In this document: positions 1 through 5,872 of the stretch, in pieces
Position numbering within the stretch: the first letter of the stretch is position 1
Layout: every line of letters begins with the position of its first letter
NCBI GenBank assembly: GCA_947303825.1
Contig: CAMYZK010000172.1
Location: 1 to 5,929, forward strand
Reading direction: 5' to 3'
Origin: an uncultured Prevotella sp.
GTDB taxonomy: Bacteria > Bacteroidota > Bacteroidia > Bacteroidales > Bacteroidaceae
DNA length: 5,929 nucleotides
Made by a program: the position numbers and the translations under genes
Notes under the pieces: model-generated
What the model was told of the DNA's origin: nothing
Database searches by the model: none
Seen by the model: the letters and a program-made list of their open reading frames with translations, nothing else

Positions 1-1
1 G

Positions 2-1501
2 AGCAGCAACTACAAGCTCACGGCCCAGCGAGGCTTCGACACAGGCAACGACAAGTACCCCAGCACCAGCTATGCCAACAGCTTCCGTTCCACCTGGGGA
101 GCCGACGACAAGACCCGCGACATCACCTGGTATGCACAGGGCGACTACAACTGGGGCGAGAAATACTACCTCCAGGCAGGCGTGTCGGCAGAGTCCAGCT
201 CACGCTTCGGCGACGATGCCAGCGGCCTCAAGCTAGGAGGCGTGGTGTGGGGCTTCTTCCCCAGCGTCAATGCAGCATGGGTGCTCAGCAATGAGAAGTG
301 GCTCTCCGACGTCAAAGGCATAGACTACCTACGTCTCAACCTCGGCTTCGACATCACAGGCAACGACAACATCGACTATACCGCCTCAAAGACCTACTTC
401 GTGGCAAACAACATGCTCGCACAGAAGGTTGACGGAAAGTCCATCGGCAACATTGGCAACACCTCGCTGGCATGGGAGACCACCAGCCGCCTCACCGCAG
501 GGCTGGAGGGCAACTTCATCAACAACCGCGTCAACGTGCGCCTCAACTACTTCAAGGGCTGGACTAGCAACCTGCTCACCCTGCGCCAGCTGGCATGGAC
601 CAGCGGCCTGGCCGAGAACTGGAGCAACGACGGCAAGCTGGAGAACGAAGGCTTCGAGGCTGCCGTTGGCATCAAGGTGCTCAACCTGAAAAACTTCAGC
701 TGGGAGCTCGGTGCCAGTGCCGGACACTATGTGAACAAGATAACAGCCCTGCCCAACGGCAACAAGCCCTTCGAGACCACTGCCTTTGGTGCCACCATCC
801 TCTCACAGGTGGGCACAGCGGCAGGAGTGTTCTACGGTTACAAGACCAATGGAGTCTACGCTAGCCAGGCCGATGCCGATGCCGACGGCTACTACCAGAT
901 TAACGACCGCGACCAGGTGCAATACTTCGCTGCCGGCGACATGCGGTTCGTAGACATGGACAACAACAAGCGCATCGACGAGGCCGACAGAGTGGTCATT
1001 GGCAACCCCAACCCCGACATCTACGGCAACATCTATACCCGCTTCAACTGGAAGCAATGGTCGCTGAGTGCCAACATGCGCTACTCGCTGGGCAACGACG
1101 TGTACAACTACCAGCGCTCTCTGCTTGAGGGTGGCTCACGCTTCTACAACCAGACCACGGCCATGCTCGACCGCTGGACATCCGAGAAGCAGACTGCCTC
1201 CATACCACGCATCAGCTACGCCGACCCCATGGGCAACGCCCGCTTCAGCGACCGCTGGATAGAAGACGGCAGCTACCTGCGACTGAGCAGCGTCACCATG
1301 AGCTACTCCATACCCATCAACAGCACATACCTACAGGGTATCACCCTCTGGGGAGCTGCCTACAACATCTTCACCATCACACGCTATCTGGGCAGCGACC
1401 CCGACTGCGGTGTCAGCGGCAGTGCTCTGCTACAAGGCATAGACCGTGGATTGCTCTCCAGCGTACGCTCCTTCGCACTCGGCGTGAAGATCAACCTGTA
1501 G
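2..1501 (+). CDS. SusC/RagA-family TonB-dependent outer-membrane transporter, C-terminal part (5' end outside window)
   Basis: This is the C-terminal 499 residues of a SusC-like TonB-dependent transporter, the beta-barrel that imports oligosaccharides across the outer membrane with a SusD-like lid. The frame is open from base 2 with no stop, so the GTG at 182 is an internal Val codon and not the start. Family hallmarks, numbered from base 2, are an SSRFG strand with a following FFPSVNAAW segment, a Ca-loop-like DMDNNKRIDEAD run near residues 318-329 followed by IGNPNPDIYG, RWIEDGSYLRLSS near 418, and a C-terminal LGSDPD...LLQGIDRG...RSFALGVKINL ending. The plug, TonB box and signal peptide lie outside the window. 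Full-length family members are about 1000 residues, so roughly half is present. The last residue is Leu rather than the aromatic usual at barrel C-termini. The susD-like gene follows after 81 bases, which suggests one operon. The family is certain, but the substrate is unknown. Confidence 0.95.
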   Translation, partial: SSNYKLTAQRGFDTGNDKYPSTSYANSFRSTWGADDKTRDITWYAQGDYNWGEKYYLQAGVSAESSSRFGDDASGLKLGGVVWGFFPSVNAAWVLSNEKWLSDVKGIDYLRLNLGFDITGNDNIDYTASKTYFVANNMLAQKVDGKSIGNIGNTSLAWETTSRLTAGLEGNFINNRVNVRLNYFKGWTSNLLTLRQLAWTSGLAENWSNDGKLENEGFEAAVGIKVLNLKNFSWELGASAGHYVNKITALPNGNKPFETTAFGATILSQVGTAAGVFYGYKTNGVYASQADADADGYYQINDRDQVQYFAAGDMRFVDMDNNKRIDEADRVVIGNPNPDIYGNIYTRFNWKQWSLSANMRYSLGNDVYNYQRSLLEGGSRFYNQTTAMLDRWTSEKQTASIPRISYADPMGNARFSDRWIEDGSYLRLSSVTMSYSIPINSTYLQGITLWGAAYNIFTITRYLGSDPDCGVSGSALLQGIDRGLLSSVRSFALGVKINL

Positions 1502-1538
1502 ACCCTCACCCAATCCCCTCCCTGTGAGGGAGGGGAGA
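1499..1538 (+). repeat. GC-rich dispersed palindromic repeat, copy A
   Basis: A C-rich head (ACCCTCACCCA) is followed by a perfect 10-bp inverted repeat, TCCCCTCCCT (1514-1523) with AGGGAGGGGA (1527-1536), around a GTG loop. The element begins in the last two bases of the susC TAG stop codon. A close copy in opposite orientation lies at 1640-1677, inside the susD-like gene. Aligned by eye, the two differ at only a few positions and one 1-base indel over about 38 bases. The design of C-rich head plus short palindrome resembles REP-type elements. There is no U-tract, so it is not a classical terminator, although the hairpin could slow polymerase or protect the susC 3' end. Confidence 0.8.
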
Positions 1539-1582
1539 AGTTATACATACAATCTATATCATCAAATATTGACAGAAAGATT

Positions 1583-3319
1583 ATGAAACAGTACATTTAT
1601 AGTAAAACCGAGAAGTTACTTCGTTTCGTCGTCTATATACTCCTCCCCCTCACAGGGGGAGGCTGGGTGGGGGTCTCCTGTTCCGACCTGCTCGACACCG
1701 ACTCCGAGCTAGTGGAGTTTCAGGAGGACAACCGCCTTCAGGAGAACACCGACAGTGTCTACAGCGTCATGGGCATCATATACAAGATGCAGACCATCGC
1801 CGACCGCACTGTGCTCCTTGGCGAGCTGCGTAGCGACCTGGTGACCACCACAGCGTCGGCCAGCACCGACCTCAAGGCCATCGTCAACTTCAACATCGAC
1901 GAGAACAACGCCTACAACCGCATCAGCGACTACTACGCCGTCATCAACAACTGCAACTACTTCCTGAAGTATGTCAACAAAGACCTGGTGAAGAACGACC
2001 GCAAGGTGTTCGAGTCTGAGTATGCCGCAGTGAAGGCCTTCCGCGCATGGACTTACCTGCAGATGGCACTGGTCTATGGCAGCGTGCCCCTCGTCACCGA
2101 GCCCCTTCTCACCGAGGAAGCCTCACAGCAGGCCATGAAGCAGACACCCATGGGCATCACCGAGATATGCAACTACTTCATCGACGACATCAAGGACTAT
2201 ACCGACACCAAGGTACCCGTCTACGGCACCATCGGCACCTACAACTCCACAAAGTTCTTCATACCCGTGCGCGCACTGCTGGGCGACCTCTGCCTCTGGG
2301 CCGGACGCTATCAGGAAGCCGCACAGTACTATCACGACTATCTCTCACTGCGCACCGACCCCGTGCGCACAGGCACCTCTAGAGCCACGTGGAACGATGT
2401 CGTATCGAAAGAGTGGCGCAGAGCCGGCAACCAGTTCAACTTCGATGCCAACAACAGCGAGTGCCTCTGCTTCATACCCATGGAGAGCAGCGAGTTCTAC
2501 GGTGTGAAGAGCGAGCTCACCAACATCTTCAACTCCACCAGCGTCAACCAGCAGTATGCCAAGGTGACACCCACCATTCGTCTGCGCCAGCTCTCGGCAG
2601 AGCCCAACTACTGCGCCACCTACAACAAGATAGACGGCTCGCAAGACACCATCTATGCCCCGAAGGAAAACCTGGAGAAGTCGGAGTATGCCGGCGACCT
2701 GCGCCTGGGCACCATCTACACCTACCGCACCAGCGGCAAGGAACGCTATGCCCGTACATCCGACGAGATACAGACCATCGACAAGTTCAACTCCAGCGGC
2801 GTCACCATCTACCGCACCAACATGGTCTACCTGCGCTATGCCGAGGCCCTCAACCGTGCTGGCTATCCACAGTCGGCCTTCGCCGTGCTTAAGTACGGTC
2901 TCTACCCCGACATCGTAGACAAGTATATAGATCAGGCCGAACGCGATGCCGCAGGCACCCTCATCTCATTCGACATCGACTACTTCTCCATCAGCAACAC
3001 ACAGGGCGTACACTCGCGCGGCTGCGGCAGTGCCGACTGCGACACCCTCTACCTGCTGCCACAGCCCGCTACAGCCCTTGCCAGCCGTGCCGACACCGTG
3101 GCCTGGCAGCAGCCTCTGCTGGAAGACATGATAATAAGCGAGATGGCACTCGAAGGAGCCTTTGAGGGCTACCGCTACTACGACCTCATGCGCGTGGCAC
3201 TGCGCCGCAACGACCCTTCGTATCTCGCTACCGCCATTGCCCTGCGCAACGGCACCCTCGACACCGCCCTGCAGCAGATGCTCATGAACAAAGACGCATG
3301 GTACCTCAGGAAGGAGTGA
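1583..3319 (+). CDS. SusD/RagB-family nutrient-binding outer-membrane lipoprotein
   Basis: This 578-residue protein is the likely glycan-binding partner of the SusC-like transporter just upstream, anchored to the cell surface by a lipid. The ATG at 1583 gives a basic N-terminus (MKQYIYSKTEK), a hydrophobic run at residues 12-23, and Cys33 followed by SDLLD, the typical mature start of SusD lipoproteins. The lipobox is weak (VGVS-C, with Gly at -3). An N-terminal SusD-like domain with TPR-type helices (e.g. AVKAFRAWTYLQMALVYGSVPL, 149-170, and LLGDLCLWAGRYQEAAQYYHDYL, 232-254) precedes the C-terminal RagB/SusD domain, which has MVYLRYAEALNRAG (414-427), GVHSRGCG (475-482) and the family signature EMALEGAFEGYRYYDLMRVALRR (520-542). 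Length is normal for the family. Residues 20-32 of the signal peptide are encoded entirely by a copy of a palindromic repeat. The last codon and the stop belong to a heptanucleotide repeat. No Shine-Dalgarno is visible (GACAGAAAGATT before ATG), as is usual in Bacteroidetes. Confidence 0.95.
   Translation: MKQYIYSKTEKLLRFVVYILLPLTGGGWVGVSCSDLLDTDSELVEFQEDNRLQENTDSVYSVMGIIYKMQTIADRTVLLGELRSDLVTTTASASTDLKAIVNFNIDENNAYNRISDYYAVINNCNYFLKYVNKDLVKNDRKVFESEYAAVKAFRAWTYLQMALVYGSVPLVTEPLLTEEASQQAMKQTPMGITEICNYFIDDIKDYTDTKVPVYGTIGTYNSTKFFIPVRALLGDLCLWAGRYQEAAQYYHDYLSLRTDPVRTGTSRATWNDVVSKEWRRAGNQFNFDANNSECLCFIPMESSEFYGVKSELTNIFNSTSVNQQYAKVTPTIRLRQLSAEPNYCATYNKIDGSQDTIYAPKENLEKSEYAGDLRLGTIYTYRTSGKERYARTSDEIQTIDKFNSSGVTIYRTNMVYLRYAEALNRAGYPQSAFAVLKYGLYPDIVDKYIDQAERDAAGTLISFDIDYFSISNTQGVHSRGCGSADCDTLYLLPQPATALASRADTVAWQQPLLEDMIISEMALEGAFEGYRYYDLMRVALRRNDPSYLATAIALRNGTLDTALQQMLMNKDAWYLRKE
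1640..1677 (-). repeat. GC-rich dispersed palindromic repeat, copy B, inside the SusD signal-peptide codons
   Basis: This is an inverted copy of the repeat at 1499-1538. Its palindrome is CCTCCCCCT (1642-1650), loop CAC, AGGGGGAGG (1654-1662), followed by GGGTGGGGGTCT, the complement of the other copy's C-rich head. It is in frame with the susD-like gene and encodes residues 20-32 (LLPLTGGGWVGVS), ending directly before the lipidated Cys33. The Gly-rich stretch is unusual for the core of a lipoprotein signal peptide and reads as translated repeat rather than ordinary signal-peptide sequence. It could be an insertion that was tolerated, or a repeat co-opted as the signal. Confidence 0.8.
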
Positions 3320-3355
3320 AGAGTTGAGAGTGAAGAGTTAAGAGTTAATAGTTAG
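3314..3355 (+). repeat. Degenerate heptanucleotide tandem repeat at the 3' end of the susD-like gene
   Basis: There are six consecutive 7-base units: GAGTGAA, GAGTTGA, GAGTGAA, GAGTTAA, GAGTTAA and TAGTTAG. The first unit contains the last Glu codon and the TGA stop of the susD-like gene, so the array starts inside the coding sequence. Because 7 is not a multiple of 3 and nearly every unit carries TGA, TAA or TAG, the array closes all three forward frames. No coding or structural role is otherwise visible. Confidence 0.75.
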
Positions 3356-3427
3356 TATTTTTCTTCATAAGTTAGTTAATTAGCATTTCAATCAAGAACA
3401 TTTTAGTTATGGTAAACTAATGTCCGG

Positions 3428-3464
3428 CGGTCGCCTGTATGAGAATATCGGCGGCCGTATTTTT
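3428..3464 (+). terminator. Intrinsic terminator of the SusC-SusD transcript
   Basis: CGGTCGCC (3428-3435) pairs with GGCGGCCG (3450-3457) with one G-U wobble. Inside, after one T/C mismatch, GTAT pairs with ATAT under a GAGA tetraloop. TATTTTT follows directly (3458-3464). This is a complete rightward hairpin plus U-tract about 110 bases past the susD-like stop. Leftward, the hairpin is not followed by a U-run, so it appears to work mainly for the plus strand. Confidence 0.75.
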
Positions 3465-3507
3465 GTGTTCAAACGGTAAGACAAAAATGATTGTGGTCGT
3501 CTGTGAA

Positions 3508-3536
3508 GCGACTTCTATCTTAGAGGTAGAAGTCGC
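3508..3536 (-). terminator. Possible trmN6 transcript-end hairpin containing the stop codon
   Basis: A perfect 10-bp inverted repeat, GCGACTTCTA (3508-3517) and TAGAAGTCGC (3527-3536), spans the end of trmN6. In the leftward RNA the last codons of the gene form one arm, and the TAA stop (3522-3520) lies in the 9-base loop region. No immediate U-tract follows on the minus strand; a TTTTT run occurs only about 20 bases further on. It is therefore either a weak or non-canonical terminator or a 3'-end protecting hairpin. Confidence 0.45.
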
Positions 3537-4206
3537 GTGTGAGTTCCTGATACCACGGAGAACGTATGTTGGGAGCCAGTTCTATAATTCCCTCGGAGTG
3601 TTGAAACTCGTCGGGACTGTTTTTGCGAAAAGCCAGGAGATAACGCCGGGCAGGCTTGCGGGGTGTGGTCTTCACCGCACACTCACGATAAAGGAAGAGA
3701 CCGGCCAGCAGTGCCTCACTCACTAGCCGCGACTTGCAGTCGGCGGGTATGACCAGCGACAGCTCTCCACCGTCATCGAGCAGGCGACAGGCAGAGGCGA
3801 CAAGCTCTCTGTAGGAGAGTGAGGAGGCATGACGTGCCATGGTGCGCTGCGGGTCGGGGCACGGCAAGGAGTTCTCGAAGAACGGAGGGTTGCACACTAT
3901 GGCATCGTAGAGTGAGCTGGCATCGCGCACGTCACAGCAGGCAATGCTCACCCGGTGGGCAAAGGGCGATGCCGCCACGTTTGCCGCAGCCTGCCTGGCA
4001 GCCATCGGGTCGATGTCTATGCCCCACACCCTGGCCGAGGGAAAGCGCTGTGCCATCATCAAGGCTATAAGCCCTGTGCCGGTGCCTATGTCGAGTATGC
4101 GCCCGCCACCATTGGCCCACGCCCCGAGCAGGGTGCCGTCGGTACCTACCTTCATGGCACACTGGTCTTGACAGATGGTGAACTGCTTGAAAGCGAATGC
4201 TGCCAT
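3520..4206 (-). CDS. trmN6: tRNA1(Val) (adenine(37)-N6)-methyltransferase
   Basis: This 228-residue class I S-adenosylmethionine-dependent methyltransferase belongs to the TrmN6/YfiC family, which makes m6A at position 37 of tRNA1(Val) in the cytoplasm. The N-terminus MAAFAFKQFTICQDQCAMKVGTDGTLLGAWA matches the family opening (FxFKQF, then KVGTDG). SAM-binding motif I is DIGTGTGL (39-46), the acidic ribose-binding loop is GIDIDP (62-67), and the N6-adenine catalytic motif NPPF is at 106-109. The C-terminus LTRDFYL is also typical. The frame stays open upstream to an ATG at 4362, but that extension overlaps the neighbouring gene and has no family similarity. The ATG at 4206 is preceded by a strong Shine-Dalgarno sequence at ideal spacing, which settles the start. 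It lies 103 bases downstream of the GH43 gene on the same strand and may be partly co-transcribed with it. Confidence 0.93.
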   Translation of the reverse strand: MAAFAFKQFTICQDQCAMKVGTDGTLLGAWANGGGRILDIGTGTGLIALMMAQRFPSARVWGIDIDPMAARQAAANVAASPFAHRVSIACCDVRDASSLYDAIVCNPPFFENSLPCPDPQRTMARHASSLSYRELVASACRLLDDGGELSLVIPADCKSRLVSEALLAGLFLYRECAVKTTPRKPARRYLLAFRKNSPDEFQHSEGIIELAPNIRSPWYQELTRDFYL

Positions 4207-4211
4207 ATTTA

Positions 4212-4220
4212 CCTCCCCCC
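4212..4220 (-). promoter_or_regulatory. Strong Shine-Dalgarno sequence of trmN6
   Basis: On the minus strand GGGGGGAGG lies 5 bases before the ATG at 4206. Bacteroidetes genes, including the other two complete genes here, usually lack such a site. It argues for 4206 as the start and marks trmN6 translation as differently initiated from its neighbours. Confidence 0.7.
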
Positions 4221-4226
4221 TTATGT

Positions 4227-4270
4227 CCAGACCTGTCCCCCCTTGGAAAAACCAAAGGGAACAGGCCTGG
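4227..4270 (-). other. 19-bp RNA hairpin in the gap between the GH43 gene and trmN6
   Basis: Read leftward, CCAGGCCTGTTCCCTTTGG (4270-4252), loop TTTTT and CCAAGGGGGGACAGGTCTGG (4246-4227) fold into one long helix. I count 16 Watson-Crick and 3 G-U pairs with one bulged G. On the plus strand the same three positions would be A/C mismatches, so the structure fits the transcribed minus strand better. No U-tract follows it; the next feature is the trmN6 Shine-Dalgarno about 7 bases on. It may end or pause GH43 transcription, stabilise the GH43 mRNA 3' end, or control trmN6 translation. Confidence 0.6.
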
Positions 4271-4309
4271 CGTCTATGGTTAACCGAAAAAAGAGGCCGG
4301 ACAATGTTT

Positions 4310-5725
4310 TCACTCGAACTTCCACCAGTCGAAATTGAACAGCTTTGCTCCTTTGTTGCCACGGAAGGCGAAGAAGATGTCGTGCTTGCCCTCTACCTTC
4401 TTCTCTACCTTAGCAGAAAGTGTGCGCCACTGCTCCCAGCCTCCGGTGCGTGGCACGTTGAGCTTTGCCACGAGCTGTCCCTTAAGGCTGTCGAGGTGCA
4501 CCTCAATCATTCCTCCCTGTAGTGCGGAGGCGGCAGAGGCGGTGAATGAGGCAGGAGAAGATGGGCCGAAGTCCACCTCGCGCACCTTGATATAGTCGCC
4601 ATTCTGAATGTCGCTGATGAAGACACCCGTAGCATCGTTGTTCTCGGCCTTCACACCCAGGGAGAAGGCCATTGTCTCGGCCTCCTGACGCTCGTAGGGG
4701 TTGAGGGTGCCGATGGGGCTGACCCCCTCGTCGGTATGGTGTATGATGGGGAAGGTGCCGTCGGCGTTATAGGTAAACTCCTCGACGGCGGCACTGCGTC
4801 CGAAGCCTCCGCCTCCAGGCAGCTTGCCGGTGTGGTAGAAGAAATAGGAGTGTCCGCGGAAGTCGGCCACGCCACAGTGGTTGGTAAACGACTTGGTGTC
4901 TTCCTGCGGCATGATCTCGCCCCGGTAGGTCCAGGGACCCTCTAACGACGGAGCCGTTGAGTAGGCGATGTGCTCGGGTATGCCTCCGGCGGCGTAGAGC
5001 AGATAGTAGAGCGGCTGTACCTTCTTGGCAGGCTTTCCCTTCTTGTTCAGGGGGAACACATTTCGGCGCAGGATCCAGGGGCCCTCGGTGTAGCAGTCCT
5101 TGTACTTCTTGCTGCGGTCGCGCTCCTTCATGTTGGGTGCTCCGAAGCCCTCCTCGGTCTGGTTGACCTGTCGCACCTCTCCGTCGAAGCTGAGCATGTC
5201 GGCATTGAGACGGGCATAGTTGATGGTGGGGTTGCCCCAGAAGAGCCATGCCTGCCCGTCGTCGTCGATGAAGACGGTGGGGTCGATGTTGTCCCACGAG
5301 CCGTTGTCGAAGAGCGGTTTGCCCAGGGCATCGCGGAAGGGGCCTGTGGGTGAGTCGGCCACGGCCACGCCGATGGCCATGCCGTTGGTAAGCTTGGAGT
5401 GAGCACAGACGTACCAGTAGAACTTGCCGTTGCGCTCGATGGTCTGTGCGGCCCAGGCACGGTCGTCGGCCCAGCTGAAGCTCTCGAGGCTGAGCAACGG
5501 GCCGTGGTCGGTCCAGTTCACCATATCGGCAGTGGAGTAGCACCGCCACTCGTACATCCAGAAGAAGTCGGCCCGGTCTTCATCGTGGCCGGTATAGACA
5601 TAGAGGCGGTCGCCACTCACCATGGGTGCTGGGTCGCTGGTGTACCAGGTCTGGACGATGGGGTTCTGAGCTGTCAGGCTACTTGCTGATAAAAAAGCAA
5701 TGATAAGTGCTGTCTGAATTTTCAT
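4310..5725 (-). CDS. Secreted GH43 family glycoside hydrolase with C-terminal CBM6 (probable arabinoxylan arabinofuranohydrolase or xylosidase)
   Basis: This 471-residue enzyme likely removes arabinose or xylose units from arabinoxylan-type hemicellulose in the periplasm or outside the cell. Residues 1-19 form a signal peptide (MKIQTALIIAFLSASSLTA, cleaved before Gln20) with no lipobox cysteine. The five-bladed GH43 catalytic domain covers about 22-335. The expected catalytic triad is visible: general base Asp31 in YTSDPAPM, pKa-modulating Asp148 in NIDPTVF, and general acid Glu214 in CYTEGPW. TNHCGVADFRGHSYFFYH (281-298) fits the conserved His region. Residues about 344-471 form a CBM6-like xylan-binding module: RQEAE, QNGDYIKVREVDFG, IEVHLDSLKGQLVAKLNVPRTGGWEQW and the ending LFNFDWWKF. 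The architecture and the opening NPIVQTWYTSDPAPM with YTGHDED resemble the XynD/AXH arabinofuranohydrolase group. Family assignment is secure, but exact specificity is inferred. The upstream gap lacks a Shine-Dalgarno, and I could not place a convincing Bacteroides -7/-33 promoter. Confidence 0.93.
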   Translation of the reverse strand: MKIQTALIIAFLSASSLTAQNPIVQTWYTSDPAPMVSGDRLYVYTGHDEDRADFFWMYEWRCYSTADMVNWTDHGPLLSLESFSWADDRAWAAQTIERNGKFYWYVCAHSKLTNGMAIGVAVADSPTGPFRDALGKPLFDNGSWDNIDPTVFIDDDGQAWLFWGNPTINYARLNADMLSFDGEVRQVNQTEEGFGAPNMKERDRSKKYKDCYTEGPWILRRNVFPLNKKGKPAKKVQPLYYLLYAAGGIPEHIAYSTAPSLEGPWTYRGEIMPQEDTKSFTNHCGVADFRGHSYFFYHTGKLPGGGGFGRSAAVEEFTYNADGTFPIIHHTDEGVSPIGTLNPYERQEAETMAFSLGVKAENNDATGVFISDIQNGDYIKVREVDFGPSSPASFTASAASALQGGMIEVHLDSLKGQLVAKLNVPRTGGWEQWRTLSAKVEKKVEGKHDIFFAFRGNKGAKLFNFDWWKFE

Positions 5726-5793
5726 ATTTTCAGTTTGTAAGTTGGTGAGTTTTTAAAAGAAATTTGAAAGGAAGATTTATTTTCTTTCTCTTT

Positions 5794-5852
5794 TTCATCT
5801 GAATACGCGGTAATCATATCTTTCATCTTTCATCTGATGAAGTCTTTCATCT
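5794..5852 (-). repeat. AGATGAA heptanucleotide repeats upstream of the GH43 gene
   Basis: On the minus strand the unit AGATGAA occurs at 5852-5846, twice in tandem at 5835-5822, and again at 5800-5794. Between them the inverted form TTCATC makes small palindromes, for example GATGAAGTCTTTCATC around 5836-5851 on the plus strand. The cluster fills much of the 147-base gap between the GH43 start and the edge ORF. Beyond these repeats and general AT-richness I see nothing in this gap. Confidence 0.5.
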
Positions 5853-5872
5853 TTTACCTCTCATTTCTTTCC

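Noticed and set aside
182..184. GTG as a start codon of a 439-residue SusC-like protein
   Set aside because: The frame is open to the left edge and the upstream residues continue the SusC barrel, so this is an internal Val.
2389..2892. A 167-codon rightward frame inside the susD-like gene
   Set aside because: It is shadow translation with Gln/His/Arg bias; the SusD frame is fully supported.
3403..3420. TTAGTT...AACTAA inverted repeat as a terminator or operator
   Set aside because: It is only 6 weak A/T-rich pairs with a 6-base loop; the adjacent GC hairpin with U-tract is a far better terminator.
3439..3726. A 95-codon rightward frame opposite the trmN6 3' end
   Set aside because: It starts inside the terminator hairpin and otherwise lies antisense to the conserved trmN6 C-terminus.
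4212..4246. G-quadruplex from the two G6 runs upstream of trmN6
   Set aside because: Only two long G-runs are present; the remaining runs are GG, and one G6 is better explained as a hairpin arm and the other as the Shine-Dalgarno.
4278..4285. GGTTAACC palindrome as an operator
   Set aside because: An 8-base palindrome is expected by chance in such a window, and no second site or promoter is visible next to it.
4207..4362. A 52-residue N-terminal extension of trmN6
   Set aside because: It overlaps the end of the GH43 gene, has no family similarity, and the ATG at 4206 has a strong Shine-Dalgarno and the family's normal N-terminus.
4767..5549. A 260-codon leftward frame inside the GH43 gene
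   Set aside because: It is Arg/Gln/His-rich out-of-frame translation of a GC-rich gene on the same strand; the GH43 frame has clear catalytic motifs.
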